DNA from: Pullichristensenella sp002068815
GTDB lineage: Bacteria; Bacillota; Clostridia; Christensenellales; Aristaeellaceae
Direction of reading: 5' to 3'
Assembly (NCBI GenBank): GCA_040772885.1
Contig: JAXGXF010000006.1
Coordinates: 124,001-188,000 of the forward strand
Length of the DNA stretch: 64,000 bases
Shown here: positions 48,677 to 57,309 of the stretch, one piece after another
Layout of the letters: each line of letters opens with the position of its first letter
How positions within the stretch are numbered: the first letter of the stretch is position 1
The notes under the pieces: model-generated
What the model was told of the DNA's origin: nothing
What the model saw: only the letters and a program-made list of their open reading frames with translations
Database searches by the model: none
Translations under genes and position numbers: made by a program

Positions 48677-49672
48677 ATGCCGCAGATAAGCCAGCCCTAC
48701 GCCATCGGGCGCGTGCGTGCGCTGTCGCGGTCGCTGTTCACCCGCCAGACGGTCGAGAGGCTTCTGTCGGCCGGGAGCGTTCCGGAGCTCGCGCGCGTGC
48801 TCGCGGAGTGCGGCTGGGGCGACGCCGAGGACAAGGCGGGCGTCGAGCGGCTCGCGGACAGGCAGGTCGCCGAGACGTGCCGGCTGATCCGGGAGATCAC
48901 GCCGGAGCCGGATGTGACCGACTGCTTCTTCGCGCGCTACGACATACTGAACCTGAAAATCCTTTTGAAGGCCAGAATGCTCGGCGCTTCGGACGCTTCG
49001 CTTTCGCCCAACGGCCTGATCGACCGGGAGCTTCTGCGCCACGCCGTGCAGGAGGCGGACTATTCCGCGCTCCCGGAGGAATACCATGAGGCGCTCTGCG
49101 AGATCGAGGCGCGCGTCGCGGCCGGGCCGGACCCGCTGTTCGTCGACGCGAGGCTCGACCGGCTGCTGTTCTCGATGAACGAGAAGCGGCTGAAGAAGGT
49201 CAAGGACCTCGACCCGGCGATCGAGGAATATTTCCGGTCGAAGGCGGACGCCTCGAACATACTGTCGGCGCTTCGCATACGGCGCATGGGCTGGGACGCG
49301 TCGCTGCTCGACGAGGTGATCGTGCCCGGCGGAAGCGTGCCCCGGGAGCCGCTTTCGGAGCTTGTGAAGGACGCGCACGCGGTTTCCGGACTGGAGGCGC
49401 ACGTGAGCCGGGCGTTTTTCCGCGCGCTCATGATGGGCATCGCGGACGTCGAGCGCGGGGCCGGGCTCGCGGCCGTCGAAAAGCGGCTCGACGACCACCT
49501 GCTCCGGCTGATCCGCCCCGGCCGATACGACGTATTGGGCATGCTGCCGATCGTGGGCTTTTTGCTCGCCCGCGAGCGCGAGGCCGCCGCGGTCCGACTG
49601 ATCGCGGCCGCGAAGGCGGTCGGCGCGCCGGAGGAGCAGCTCGCCTCCCGGCTTCGGGAGACCTACGCATAA
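48677..49672 (+). CDS. ntpC: V-type ATPase subunit C
   Basis: A 331-residue, mostly helical funnel-shaped subunit that links the central shaft to the membrane ring. Marks include YAIGRVRALSRSLF, the FFARYDILNLKILLKARML stretch and NILSALRIRRMGWD. Its place between E and F is canonical. GGAGGGG precedes ATG 48677. Confidence 0.9.
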   Translation: MPQISQPYAIGRVRALSRSLFTRQTVERLLSAGSVPELARVLAECGWGDAEDKAGVERLADRQVAETCRLIREITPEPDVTDCFFARYDILNLKILLKARMLGASDASLSPNGLIDRELLRHAVQEADYSALPEEYHEALCEIEARVAAGPDPLFVDARLDRLLFSMNEKRLKKVKDLDPAIEEYFRSKADASNILSALRIRRMGWDASLLDEVIVPGGSVPREPLSELVKDAHAVSGLEAHVSRAFFRALMMGIADVERGAGLAAVEKRLDDHLLRLIRPGRYDVLGMLPIVGFLLAREREAAAVRLIAAAKAVGAPEEQLASRLRETYA

Positions 49673-49692
49673 CACCGAACAAGGAGGCAGCT

Positions 49693-50019
49693 ATGGCGAA
49701 AATCGCGGCGATCGGCCCGAAGGAGGCCGTGCTGGCGTTCAAGGCGCTGGGGCTCGAGGTCGTCCCGGTCGCGACGCCGTCCGAGGCGGCCCGCGCCGTC
49801 CACGAGCTCGCGGAGTCGGGCGCGGCGGTCATATTCATCACCGAGCGCGAGGCGGGCCAGATCGAGGAGACGATATCGCGCTACAAGACCTCGCCGACGC
49901 CCGCGATCATCCCGATTCCCGGCGCAGAGGGCGCGCTGGGCCTGGGCATGGCGGCGGTGCGCAAGAACGTCGAAAAGGCGGTCGGCGCGGACATACTGTT
50001 TGACGAAAGGGAGAGGTAA
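49693..50019 (+). CDS. ntpG: V-type ATPase subunit F
   Basis: A 108-residue Rossmann-like central-shaft subunit (called G in Enterococcus nomenclature). Features: IAAIGPKEAVLAFKALGLEV, AVIFITEREAGQIEETI and the C-terminal GMAAVRKNVEKAVGADIL. It has AAGGAGG before ATG 49693 and ends 5 bases before subunit A. Confidence 0.9.
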   Translation: MAKIAAIGPKEAVLAFKALGLEVVPVATPSEAARAVHELAESGAAVIFITEREAGQIEETISRYKTSPTPAIIPIPGAEGALGLGMAAVRKNVEKAVGADILFDERER

Positions 50020-50024
50020 GGCCG

Positions 50025-51785
50025 ATGCGACAGGGAACGATTGTAAAGGTTGCGGGGCCGCTGATCGTCGCGGACGGCATGCGCGACGCGACGATGTACG
50101 ACGTGGTTCGCGTCTCCGACAAGCGCCTTGTCGGGGAGATCATCGAGCTGCGCGGCGACCGCGCTTCGATACAGGTCTACGAGGAGACGTCGGGGCTCGG
50201 CCCGGGCGAGCCGGTCTATTCGACGGGCGCGCCGCTGTCGGTCGAATTGGGGCCGGGGCTGATCGAGTCGATCTTCGACGGCATACAGCGCCCGCTGACC
50301 GCGATCCGCGCAAAGACCGGCGACCGCATCATGCGCGGCGTCGAGGCGAGCGCCTTGGACCGCGAGAGGAAGTGGATGTTCGAGCCGACGGCGAAGGTCG
50401 GGGACCCGGTCTCCGGCGGGAGCCTTCTCGGGACCGTGCAGGAGACGGCGGTCGTCGTCCACAAGATCATGGTGCCGCCGAACATCCGGGGAACCGTGAA
50501 GGAGATCCGGTCGGGCGGCTTCACGATCGACGAGGTCGTGGCGATTCTCGATACACCCAATGGCGACGTCCCGCTCACGATGGTGCAGAAGTGGCCGGTC
50601 CGCAGGGGGCGGCCGTACCTCGAAAAGCTGCCGCCGAGCGAGCCGATGGTCACCGGCCAGCGCGTGATCGACACGTTTTTCCCGATCGCCCGCGGCGGCG
50701 TCGCGGCGGTGCCCGGCCCGTTCGGGAGCGGCAAGACCGTCGTCCAGCACCAACTCGCGAAGTGGGCGGACGCGGACATCATCGTCTACGTCGGCTGCGG
50801 CGAGCGCGGCAACGAGATGACGGACGTCCTGATGGAGTTCCCGGAGCTCCACGATCCGCGAACCGGCGAGACGCTGATGAAGCGCACGGTGCTGATCGCG
50901 AACACGTCCGACATGCCGGTCGCGGCGCGCGAGGCGTCGATCTACACCGGCATCACGATCGCCGAGTACTTCCGAGACATGGGCTACAAGGTCGCGATCA
51001 TGGCGGACTCGACGTCGCGCTGGGCCGAGGCGCTGCGCGAGATGTCCGGCCGCCTCGAGGAGATGCCGGGCGAGGAGGGATACCCCGCCTACCTGTCCAG
51101 CCGCATCGCAGAGTTCTACGAGCGCGCGGGCTGGGTCAAATGCCTGGGCCCCGACGGGAGATCCGGCGCGATCTCCGCGATCGGCGCGGTGTCCCCGCCG
51201 GGCGGCGACATCTCGGAGCCGGTGTCGCAGGCGACGCTTCGCATCGTCAAGGTGTTCTGGGGGCTGTCGGCGCAGCTCGCGTACCAGCGCCACTTCCCGG
51301 CGATCGACTGGCTGACGAGCTATTCGCTGTACGTCGACCGGCTCGAAAAGTGGTTCGCGGACGAGGTCTCGCCCGAGTGGAACGAGATGCGGCGCGAGGC
51401 ATTGCGGCTTTTGCAGCAGGAGGCGGAGCTCAACGAGATCGTGCGCCTCGTCGGCGTAGACGCGCTCTCGTGGAAGGACCGTCTGACGCTCGAGGTCACG
51501 CGCTCGATCCGCGAGGACTACCTGCACCAGAACGCGTTCGACGAAGTGGACACATATACGTCCTTGAAAAAGCAGATGCGCATGCTCGGCCTGATCCTCT
51601 CCTACCACAACCTCGGGCAGGAGGCGCTTGCAAAGGGCGCGCCGCTCTCGAAGGTGGCGAATTTGCCGGTGCGCGAGCGGATCGGCCGCGCGAAGTACAT
51701 CCGCGAGGACGCGCTTTCGGAGTTCGACGCGATCGAGGCGGAGCTGGGCGACCAGATGGGCTCGCTGACGGAAGGAGGCCGGTGA
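50025..51785 (+). CDS. ntpA: V-type ATPase catalytic subunit A
   Basis: Nucleotide-hydrolysing subunit, 586 residues, with the V-type non-homologous insert after the N-terminal barrel. P-loop: VPGPFGSGKTVVQHQLAKW. Catalytic Glu lies in YVGCGERGNEMTDVL. Also MADSTSRWAEALREMSGRL and PPGGDISEPVSQ. It runs with B in an A3B3 head. In such fermenters the complex often works as an ATP-driven H+ or Na+ pump, though synthesis is possible. Start 50025 follows AGGGAGAGG. Confidence 0.96.
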   Translation: MRQGTIVKVAGPLIVADGMRDATMYDVVRVSDKRLVGEIIELRGDRASIQVYEETSGLGPGEPVYSTGAPLSVELGPGLIESIFDGIQRPLTAIRAKTGDRIMRGVEASALDRERKWMFEPTAKVGDPVSGGSLLGTVQETAVVVHKIMVPPNIRGTVKEIRSGGFTIDEVVAILDTPNGDVPLTMVQKWPVRRGRPYLEKLPPSEPMVTGQRVIDTFFPIARGGVAAVPGPFGSGKTVVQHQLAKWADADIIVYVGCGERGNEMTDVLMEFPELHDPRTGETLMKRTVLIANTSDMPVAAREASIYTGITIAEYFRDMGYKVAIMADSTSRWAEALREMSGRLEEMPGEEGYPAYLSSRIAEFYERAGWVKCLGPDGRSGAISAIGAVSPPGGDISEPVSQATLRIVKVFWGLSAQLAYQRHFPAIDWLTSYSLYVDRLEKWFADEVSPEWNEMRREALRLLQQEAELNEIVRLVGVDALSWKDRLTLEVTRSIREDYLHQNAFDEVDTYTSLKKQMRMLGLILSYHNLGQEALAKGAPLSKVANLPVRERIGRAKYIREDALSEFDAIEAELGDQMGSLTEGGR

Positions 51786-51786
51786 C

Positions 51787-53169
51787 ATGCTGAAGGAATA
51801 TTCGACGATTCGCGAGGTCGTGGGGCCTCTGATGGTGGTCGAAGGGGTTGCCGGCGTCAAGTACGACGAGCTGGTCGAGATCGAGCAGGCGGGCGGCGAG
51901 GTCCGCTTCGGGCGAGTGCTCGAGGTCAGCGGCGACCGCGCGATGCTGCAGCTGTTCGAGAGCTCGCAGGGGCTGAAAATCGAGACGGCGAAGGCGCGCT
52001 TCCTCGGGCGCTCGATCGAGCTTTCGGTGTCGATGGACATGCTCGGCCGCGTGTTCGACGGGCTTGGACGCCCGCGCGACGGCGGGCCCGAGATCATCCC
52101 GGAGATGCGGCTCCCGATCAGCGGCGCGCCGATCAACCCGTCGAGCCGCGACTACCCGGACGAGTTCATCCAGACCGGCATCTCGGCGATCGACGGCCTG
52201 AACACGCTGGTGCGCGGCCAGAAGCTGCCGGTGTTCTCCGGCTCCGGCCTCCCGCACGCGAACCTCGCCGCGCAGATCGCCAGGCAGGCGAAGGTGCTCG
52301 GCGACAAGACGGACAACTTCGCCGTCGTGTTCGGCGCGATCGGCATCACGTTTGAAGAGGCGGACTTCTTCATCAGCGACTTCCGCAGGACCGGCGCGAT
52401 CGACCGCGCGGTGTTGTTCATGAACCTCGCGAACGACCCGGCGATCGAGCGCATCGCGACGCCCAGAATGGCGCTGACCGCGGCCGAGTACCTCGCGTTT
52501 GAGAAGGACATGCACGTGCTGGTCATCCTGACGGACATCACGAACTACGCGGAGGCGCTGCGCGAGGTGTCCGCCGCGCGCAAGGAGGTCCCCGGGCGGC
52601 GCGGCTACCCGGGATACCTGTACACCGACCTCGCGTCCTTGTACGAGCGCGCGGGGCGCATACGCGGGAAGGCGGGCTCGGTCACGCAGATTCCGATCCT
52701 GACGATGCCCGAGGACGACAAGACGCACCCGATCCCGGACCTGACCGGCTATATCACCGAGGGGCAGATCATCCTCTCGCGCGAGCTGCACCGGAAGGGC
52801 ATCGAGCCGCCGATCGACGTGCTGCCCTCGCTCTCGCGCCTGAAGGACAAGGGAATCGGCGTCGGCAAGACGCGCGAGGACCACGCGCCGACGATGAACC
52901 AGCTTTTCTCCGCGTACTCGCGCGGCAAGGACGCGAAGGAGCTCGCCGTGATCCTCGGCGAGGCGGCGCTCTCCGACATGGACAAACTGTACGCGAAGTT
53001 CGCGGACGCGTTTGAGAAGGAGTACGTGTCGCAGGGGTACGGGGCGAACCGCCCGATCGCGTCGACGCTCGACCTCGGCTGGAAGCTGCTCAACATGCTT
53101 CCGCGCTCCGAGCACAAGCGCATACGCGACGACATGCTCGACAAGTACCTGCCGACGGAGGCGAGCTAG
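51787..53169 (+). CDS. ntpB: V-type ATPase subunit B
   Basis: Non-catalytic head subunit of 460 residues with no P-loop. Family stretches are GRVFDGLGRPRDGGPEI, SGSGLPHANLAAQIARQA, VLVILTDITNYAEALREVS and GYPGYLYTDLASLYERAGRI. ATG 51787 starts one base after the end of subunit A, behind GAAGGAGG. Subunit D follows without a gap. Confidence 0.96.
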   Translation: MLKEYSTIREVVGPLMVVEGVAGVKYDELVEIEQAGGEVRFGRVLEVSGDRAMLQLFESSQGLKIETAKARFLGRSIELSVSMDMLGRVFDGLGRPRDGGPEIIPEMRLPISGAPINPSSRDYPDEFIQTGISAIDGLNTLVRGQKLPVFSGSGLPHANLAAQIARQAKVLGDKTDNFAVVFGAIGITFEEADFFISDFRRTGAIDRAVLFMNLANDPAIERIATPRMALTAAEYLAFEKDMHVLVILTDITNYAEALREVSAARKEVPGRRGYPGYLYTDLASLYERAGRIRGKAGSVTQIPILTMPEDDKTHPIPDLTGYITEGQIILSRELHRKGIEPPIDVLPSLSRLKDKGIGVGKTREDHAPTMNQLFSAYSRGKDAKELAVILGEAALSDMDKLYAKFADAFEKEYVSQGYGANRPIASTLDLGWKLLNMLPRSEHKRIRDDMLDKYLPTEAS

Positions 53170-53805
53170 ATGGCGCTTTTGAACGTCAACCCGACCAGGA
53201 TGGAGCTGACGCGGTTGAAGCGCCGGCTCAAGACCGCGGTGCGCGGGCACAAGCTCTTAAAGGACAAGCGCGACGAGATGATGCGCAGGTTCGTGCTCCT
53301 GATCCGCGAGAACGCGAAGCTCCGCGAGCGCGTCGAGGGGGAGCTCTCCCGCGCGCTCGGCGAGTTCGCGCTGTGCCGCGGGCTGATGGAGCCGGAGGCG
53401 CTCGAGGAGGCGGTCATGTACCCCGCGCGCACGGTCAAGCTCGAGGTCGGGAGCCGGAACATCATGTCGGTCGACGTTCCGACGCTCTCGGTCGAGGCCG
53501 GCGAGGCGCGGCTCTCCTACGGCCTCTCCGACACGACCGCGCAGCTCGACGGCTCGATCGCGAGGCTCTCGGAGCTCTTGCCGGAGCTTCTGAAGCTGGC
53601 CGAGATCGAAAAGACCTGCAACATGCTCGCCGACGAGATCGAGAAGACGCGCAGGCGCGTAAACGCGCTGGAGTACGTGATGATCCCCGACCTCGAGGAG
53701 ACGATCCGCTTCATCGCGATGAAGCTCGACGAGAACGAGCGCGGCGCGCTGACGAGGCTCATGAAGGTCAAGGAGATGATCTTCGAGCGCGACCAGGTCG
53801 TGTAG
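53170..53805 (+). CDS. ntpD: V-type ATPase subunit D (central shaft)
   Basis: A 211-residue coiled-coil shaft protein that turns inside the A3B3 head. The typical N-terminus VNPTRMELTRLKRRLKTAVRGHKLLKD (only part quoted elsewhere) and C-terminal RRVNALEYVMIPDLEETIRF are present. Its ATG directly follows the subunit B stop (TAG-ATG). It ends the operon, with a terminator-like hairpin 22 bases later. Confidence 0.94.
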   Translation: MALLNVNPTRMELTRLKRRLKTAVRGHKLLKDKRDEMMRRFVLLIRENAKLRERVEGELSRALGEFALCRGLMEPEALEEAVMYPARTVKLEVGSRNIMSVDVPTLSVEAGEARLSYGLSDTTAQLDGSIARLSELLPELLKLAEIEKTCNMLADEIEKTRRRVNALEYVMIPDLEETIRFIAMKLDENERGALTRLMKVKEMIFERDQVV

Positions 53806-53826
53806 AGAACATACGCAACGCACCGA

Positions 53827-53859
53827 AGCCTGAAGACGCAGTTCTTCAGGCTCTCGTTT
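53827..53859 (+). terminator. Probable terminator of the V-ATPase operon
   Basis: Perfect 10-bp stem AGCCTGAAGA / TCTTCAGGCT (53827-53836, 53843-53852) with a 6-base loop and a short CTCGTTT tail; the weak T-run suggests incomplete termination. Confidence 0.6.
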
Positions 53860-53946
53860 AGGGGAAGAGGATGGAGCTCCGCCGCGGGGAGACCGCCGGG
53901 CGCGCGATCGAACGGCGCAAATTATGCGAGGAATGGGAGAGAAGGC

Positions 53947-54789
53947 ATGGCTGACATTTCGTGGGGACTGCGCGCGAGGACGCTGCTCGCCCGCGCGGGC
54001 TTTCGGCCGCAGCACTCGCTCGGGCAGAACTTTCTGCTCGACGACGATGTGCTCGAGCATCTGATCGACCTGTCGGGCGTCGGGCCGGACGACCATGTGC
54101 TCGAGATCGGGCCGGGGCCGGGCGTGATGACGCGGCTGCTCGCCGGGCGCGTGAGGCGCGTGACCGCCGTCGAAATCGACCGCGCGCTCGAGCCGGTGCT
54201 TTCGGAGATGCTCTCGGGCGTCGAGAACGCCGAGGTCGTCTACCGGGACGCGATGAAGGCCGACCTGTCGGAATTCGTCGGCGGCCCGTTCCGCGTCGTC
54301 GCGAACCTGCCTTACTACATCACCGCGGACGCGGTCCTGAAGGTATTGCTCTCGGGTCTCCCGGTTCTGAGTCTGTCGGTGATGGTGCAGAGGGAGGCCG
54401 CCGAGCGGATGCTCTCGCAGCCCGGCGACAAGAACTGGTGCCTGCTCGCGGCGACGGTTTCGTATTTCGCGGACGCGGCCGTGCTCGCGGAGATCCCGCC
54501 GGAGGCGTTCGAGCCGCGGCCGCACGTCGCGAGCGCGTTTCTTCACCTCGACGTCTACCGAGAGAAACCGGTGAAGCCCCGCGACGAGGCGCTGTTTTTG
54601 AAGGTGCTCGCCGCGGCGTTCGCGATGCGCAGAAAGACGCTCGTCAACAACCTGAAGGCCGCGTTCGACCTCGACTCGGAGCGCGCGAAGCGGATCGTCC
54701 GCTCGGTCTCTGAGGATGAGCGCGTGCGCGGCGAGGCGCTTACCTTGCAGAAACTCGCGGAAATTTCGGACCGGATCGGGGCGCTTTAG
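53947..54789 (+). CDS. rsmA: 16S rRNA dimethyladenosine transferase
   Basis: KsgA/RsmA methylates two adjacent adenines near the 3' end of 16S rRNA during small-subunit maturation. The 280-residue protein has FRPQHSLGQNFLLDDDVLEH, the SAM motif VLEIGPGPGVMTRLLAG, the acidic AVEIDRALEPVL, and the catalytic VANLPYYITADAVLKVLL. The C-terminal helical domain contains AAAFAMRRKTLVNNL. ATG 53947 follows GGGAGAGAAGG. The usual upstream neighbour rnmV is not here. Confidence 0.95.
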   Translation: MADISWGLRARTLLARAGFRPQHSLGQNFLLDDDVLEHLIDLSGVGPDDHVLEIGPGPGVMTRLLAGRVRRVTAVEIDRALEPVLSEMLSGVENAEVVYRDAMKADLSEFVGGPFRVVANLPYYITADAVLKVLLSGLPVLSLSVMVQREAAERMLSQPGDKNWCLLAATVSYFADAAVLAEIPPEAFEPRPHVASAFLHLDVYREKPVKPRDEALFLKVLAAAFAMRRKTLVNNLKAAFDLDSERAKRIVRSVSEDERVRGEALTLQKLAEISDRIGAL

Positions 54790-54808
54790 GAGCGCCCCGG
54801 TCTGTTCT
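54778..54808 (+). terminator. Terminator overlapping the rsmA stop
   Basis: GGGGCGCT / AGCGCCCC (54778-54785, 54791-54798), an 8-bp stem whose loop contains the stop codon, followed by a TCTGTTCT tail. Confidence 0.55.
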
Positions 54809-54875
54809 GCGCATCGGACAAAAAAACACTGTAATTTTTTTCACTCCGGATATGGCTTTTGTTGGGAATTTGCGC

Positions 54876-54881
54876 TATAAT
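54876..54881 (+). promoter_or_regulatory. -10 element of the glgCDA operon
   Basis: TATAAT at 54876-54881, in a short AT-rich stretch 59 bases before glgC. The -35 at 17 bases is poor (TGGCTT), so an activator may be needed. Confidence 0.5.
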
Positions 54882-54939
54882 GTTATGTGTAAGTTACAGT
54901 GCTTCTATTCCGGGAATCTTTACCATATAAAAGGCAGGG

Positions 54940-56151
54940 ATGAACGACATGAGAAAGAAGAGCTGCATCGCGATGCTGCTGGCGGGAGGGCAGGGGAGCC
55001 GGCTGGGGCTCCTGACGAAGGTGGTCGCAAAGCCCGCGGTCCCGTTCGGCGGCAAGTACCGGATCATCGATTTCCCACTGTCCAATTGCGCGAATTCGGG
55101 GATCGACGTCGTGGGCGTGCTGACGCAGTACCAGCCGCTGGAGCTGAACCGGTATATCGGCTCCGGGGCGCCTTGGGACCTTGACCTTACGAACGGCGGC
55201 GTATTTGTGCTCCCGCCGTATATGAAGGCCAAGAGCGGGGAATGGTATCGCGGAACCGCCAACGCCATCCACCAGAACGTCAGCTTCATCGAACAGTACG
55301 ACCCGGACTACGTGCTCGTGCTCTCGGGAGACCACATCTACAAGATGGACTACAACAAGATGCTCGCTTCCCACATCGAGACCGGCGCGGACATCACCAT
55401 CGCCGTGCGCCCGGTTCCGTGGGAGGTCGCGTCGTCGTTCGGCATCATGAACGTCGATCCGGAGAACACCATCGTCGAATTCGAGGAGAAGCCGAAGCTC
55501 CCCAAGAGCAACCTGGCGTCGATGGGCGTCTACATATTCACGTGGCCGGTGCTCAAGAGCTACCTGGACAAGGATGCCTGCGACCCCGCCTCGAAGAACG
55601 ACTTCGGCAAGAACGTGATCCCGGCGATGCTTCACGACAGGTTGAAGCTCAAGGCGTACGCGTTCGACGGCTACTGGAAGGACGTCGGGACGATCGAGAG
55701 CCTCTGGGAGGCGAACATGGATCTTTTGAAGATCCCGCCGGAGTTCAACCTGAACGACGCGCGCTGGCCGATCTACGCCCGGAGCCCGGTGCTCCCGCCG
55801 CACTTCATCGGCCAGCGCGCCTCGATCGAGCACAGCATGATCGCCGAGGGCTGCGAGGTCAACGGCACCGTCCGCAAGAGCGTGCTCTTCTACGGCGTCG
55901 AGGTCGAAAAGGACGCGCTCGTCGAGGACAGCGTCATCATGCCCTATGCGCGCATCGAGGCCGGGGCGGTCGTCCGGCGCGCGATCGTCGCGGAAAACTG
56001 CGTCGTCTCGGCCGGCTGCGTCGTCGGGGAGGCGAACGGGGACATCGCGCTGGTCGGCCAGGATACCGCGCTTCCGGAGGGCTGCCGCGTGCTCGCGGGC
56101 GAGCAGGTCGACCGGCTGGATGTCGCAAGAAGGAGGCACGACGCGAAATGA
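54940..56151 (+). CDS. glgC: Glucose-1-phosphate adenylyltransferase
   Basis: Makes ADP-glucose from glucose-1-phosphate and ATP, the regulated step of glycogen synthesis. The 403-residue product has the nucleotide loop AMLLAGGQGSRLGLLTKVVA, KPAVPFGGKYRIIDFPLSNC, the catalytic Asp in LSGDHIYKMDY and the glucose-phosphate site VEFEEKPKLP. The C-terminal part is a left-handed beta-helix. Both ATG 54940 and 54949 are possible starts. Its stop overlaps the glgD start (ATGA). Confidence 0.95.
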   Translation: MNDMRKKSCIAMLLAGGQGSRLGLLTKVVAKPAVPFGGKYRIIDFPLSNCANSGIDVVGVLTQYQPLELNRYIGSGAPWDLDLTNGGVFVLPPYMKAKSGEWYRGTANAIHQNVSFIEQYDPDYVLVLSGDHIYKMDYNKMLASHIETGADITIAVRPVPWEVASSFGIMNVDPENTIVEFEEKPKLPKSNLASMGVYIFTWPVLKSYLDKDACDPASKNDFGKNVIPAMLHDRLKLKAYAFDGYWKDVGTIESLWEANMDLLKIPPEFNLNDARWPIYARSPVLPPHFIGQRASIEHSMIAEGCEVNGTVRKSVLFYGVEVEKDALVEDSVIMPYARIEAGAVVRRAIVAENCVVSAGCVVGEANGDIALVGQDTALPEGCRVLAGEQVDRLDVARRRHDAK

Positions 56152-57284
56152 AGGACATCATGGGCATCATCTTCACGACCAAGGACGACCTGTCGCTTCG
56201 CGAATTGACGAGCGCCCGCGCGGTCGCGGCGCTTCCGGTCGCCGGGCGCTACCGCATCGTCGACTTCGTTCTCTCGAACCTCGTGAACTCCGGCGCGCGC
56301 AACGTCGGCGTCATCATGCAGCGCAACTACCACTCGCTGATGGACCACCTGGGCTCCGGCAAGGAGTGGGACCTGCACACGCGCAACAACGGCCTGTTCA
56401 TTTTGCCCCCGTTCTTGACGCAGGAGAACGGCGGCGAGTACGCGGGCGTGCTCGACGGGCTGCGCGCGAACTTCGACTACCTCCGGCGCTCCCGGCAGGA
56501 GCTCGCGATCGTCACCGGCAGCAACATGGTGTTCAACATGTCGTTCGAGCCGATGATCCGCCAGCACGAGAAGACCGGCGCGGACATCACGATGCTCTAC
56601 ACGAAGGTGCGCGCGTCGAACATGGAGCTCGGTTCCGCGCAGAAGCACGCGCACGCGTTTTTGAACGTCGCGGAGGACGGGCGCGTCGTCGACATGGAGG
56701 TCAACCCGAACGCCGCGAGCTACAACAACATCTCGATGAACGTGCTGCTCGTCAAGCGGACGCTGCTCATCCACCTGGTCGACGGCGCGACCGCGCACGG
56801 CGCGCACGACCTCGACCGCGACCTTCTGCAGCCGTCGATCAAGTGCTGCTCGCTCAAGGTCTACGGCTACGAGTTCGACGGCTACTGCCGTCCCGTCGAG
56901 ACGATCCGCGGCTACTTCCGCTGCAACATGGACCTCCTGGACCTGGGCGTCCGGCGCGAGCTGTTCAAGACGATGCCGGTCTACACGAAGATTCGCGACG
57001 AGGTGCCGGCGATCTACCGCAGCGGAAATTCCGTCAAGAACTCGCTCGTCGCCGACGGCTGCGTGATCGAGGGCAGCGTCGAAAACTGCGTGCTGTTCCG
57101 CGGCGTGCGCGTCGGGCGCGGCTCGTCGGTCAAGAATTCGATCATCATGCAGGACAGCAACATCGAGGAGTTTGTCGAGTTGGAGAACGTGATCCTGGAC
57201 AAGGCCGTCACCATCCGCAGCCACGGAAGGCTGATCGGCCAGATGCAGTATCCGATCGTCATCGGCAAGAACGTGACGCTGTGA
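56148..57284 (+). CDS. glgD: GlgD, non-catalytic regulatory paralogue of GlgC
   Basis: A 378-residue paralogue that pairs with GlgC in Firmicutes and raises its activity. It keeps the fold (AALPVAGRYRIVDFVLSNL, GRGSSVKNSIIMQDS beta-helix) but not the catalytic site: where GlgC has SGDHIYKMDY, GlgD has TGSNMVFNMSF, and the N-terminal GGxGxRL loop is gone. AAGGAGG precedes ATG 56148, which overlaps glgC by 4 bases. Confidence 0.94.
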   Translation: MKDIMGIIFTTKDDLSLRELTSARAVAALPVAGRYRIVDFVLSNLVNSGARNVGVIMQRNYHSLMDHLGSGKEWDLHTRNNGLFILPPFLTQENGGEYAGVLDGLRANFDYLRRSRQELAIVTGSNMVFNMSFEPMIRQHEKTGADITMLYTKVRASNMELGSAQKHAHAFLNVAEDGRVVDMEVNPNAASYNNISMNVLLVKRTLLIHLVDGATAHGAHDLDRDLLQPSIKCCSLKVYGYEFDGYCRPVETIRGYFRCNMDLLDLGVRRELFKTMPVYTKIRDEVPAIYRSGNSVKNSLVADGCVIEGSVENCVLFRGVRVGRGSSVKNSIIMQDSNIEEFVELENVILDKAVTIRSHGRLIGQMQYPIVIGKNVTL

Positions 57285-57309
57285 CGGGGGTTAGGGAAAG
57301 GAGGATTTT

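Noticed and set aside
53871..53954. 27-codon ORF (MELRRGETAG...) overlapping the rsmA start
   Set aside because: It has a modest ribosome site and could be a coupled leader ORF, but the position between a weak terminator and rsmA, the GC-rich composition and lack of any motif make chance as likely.
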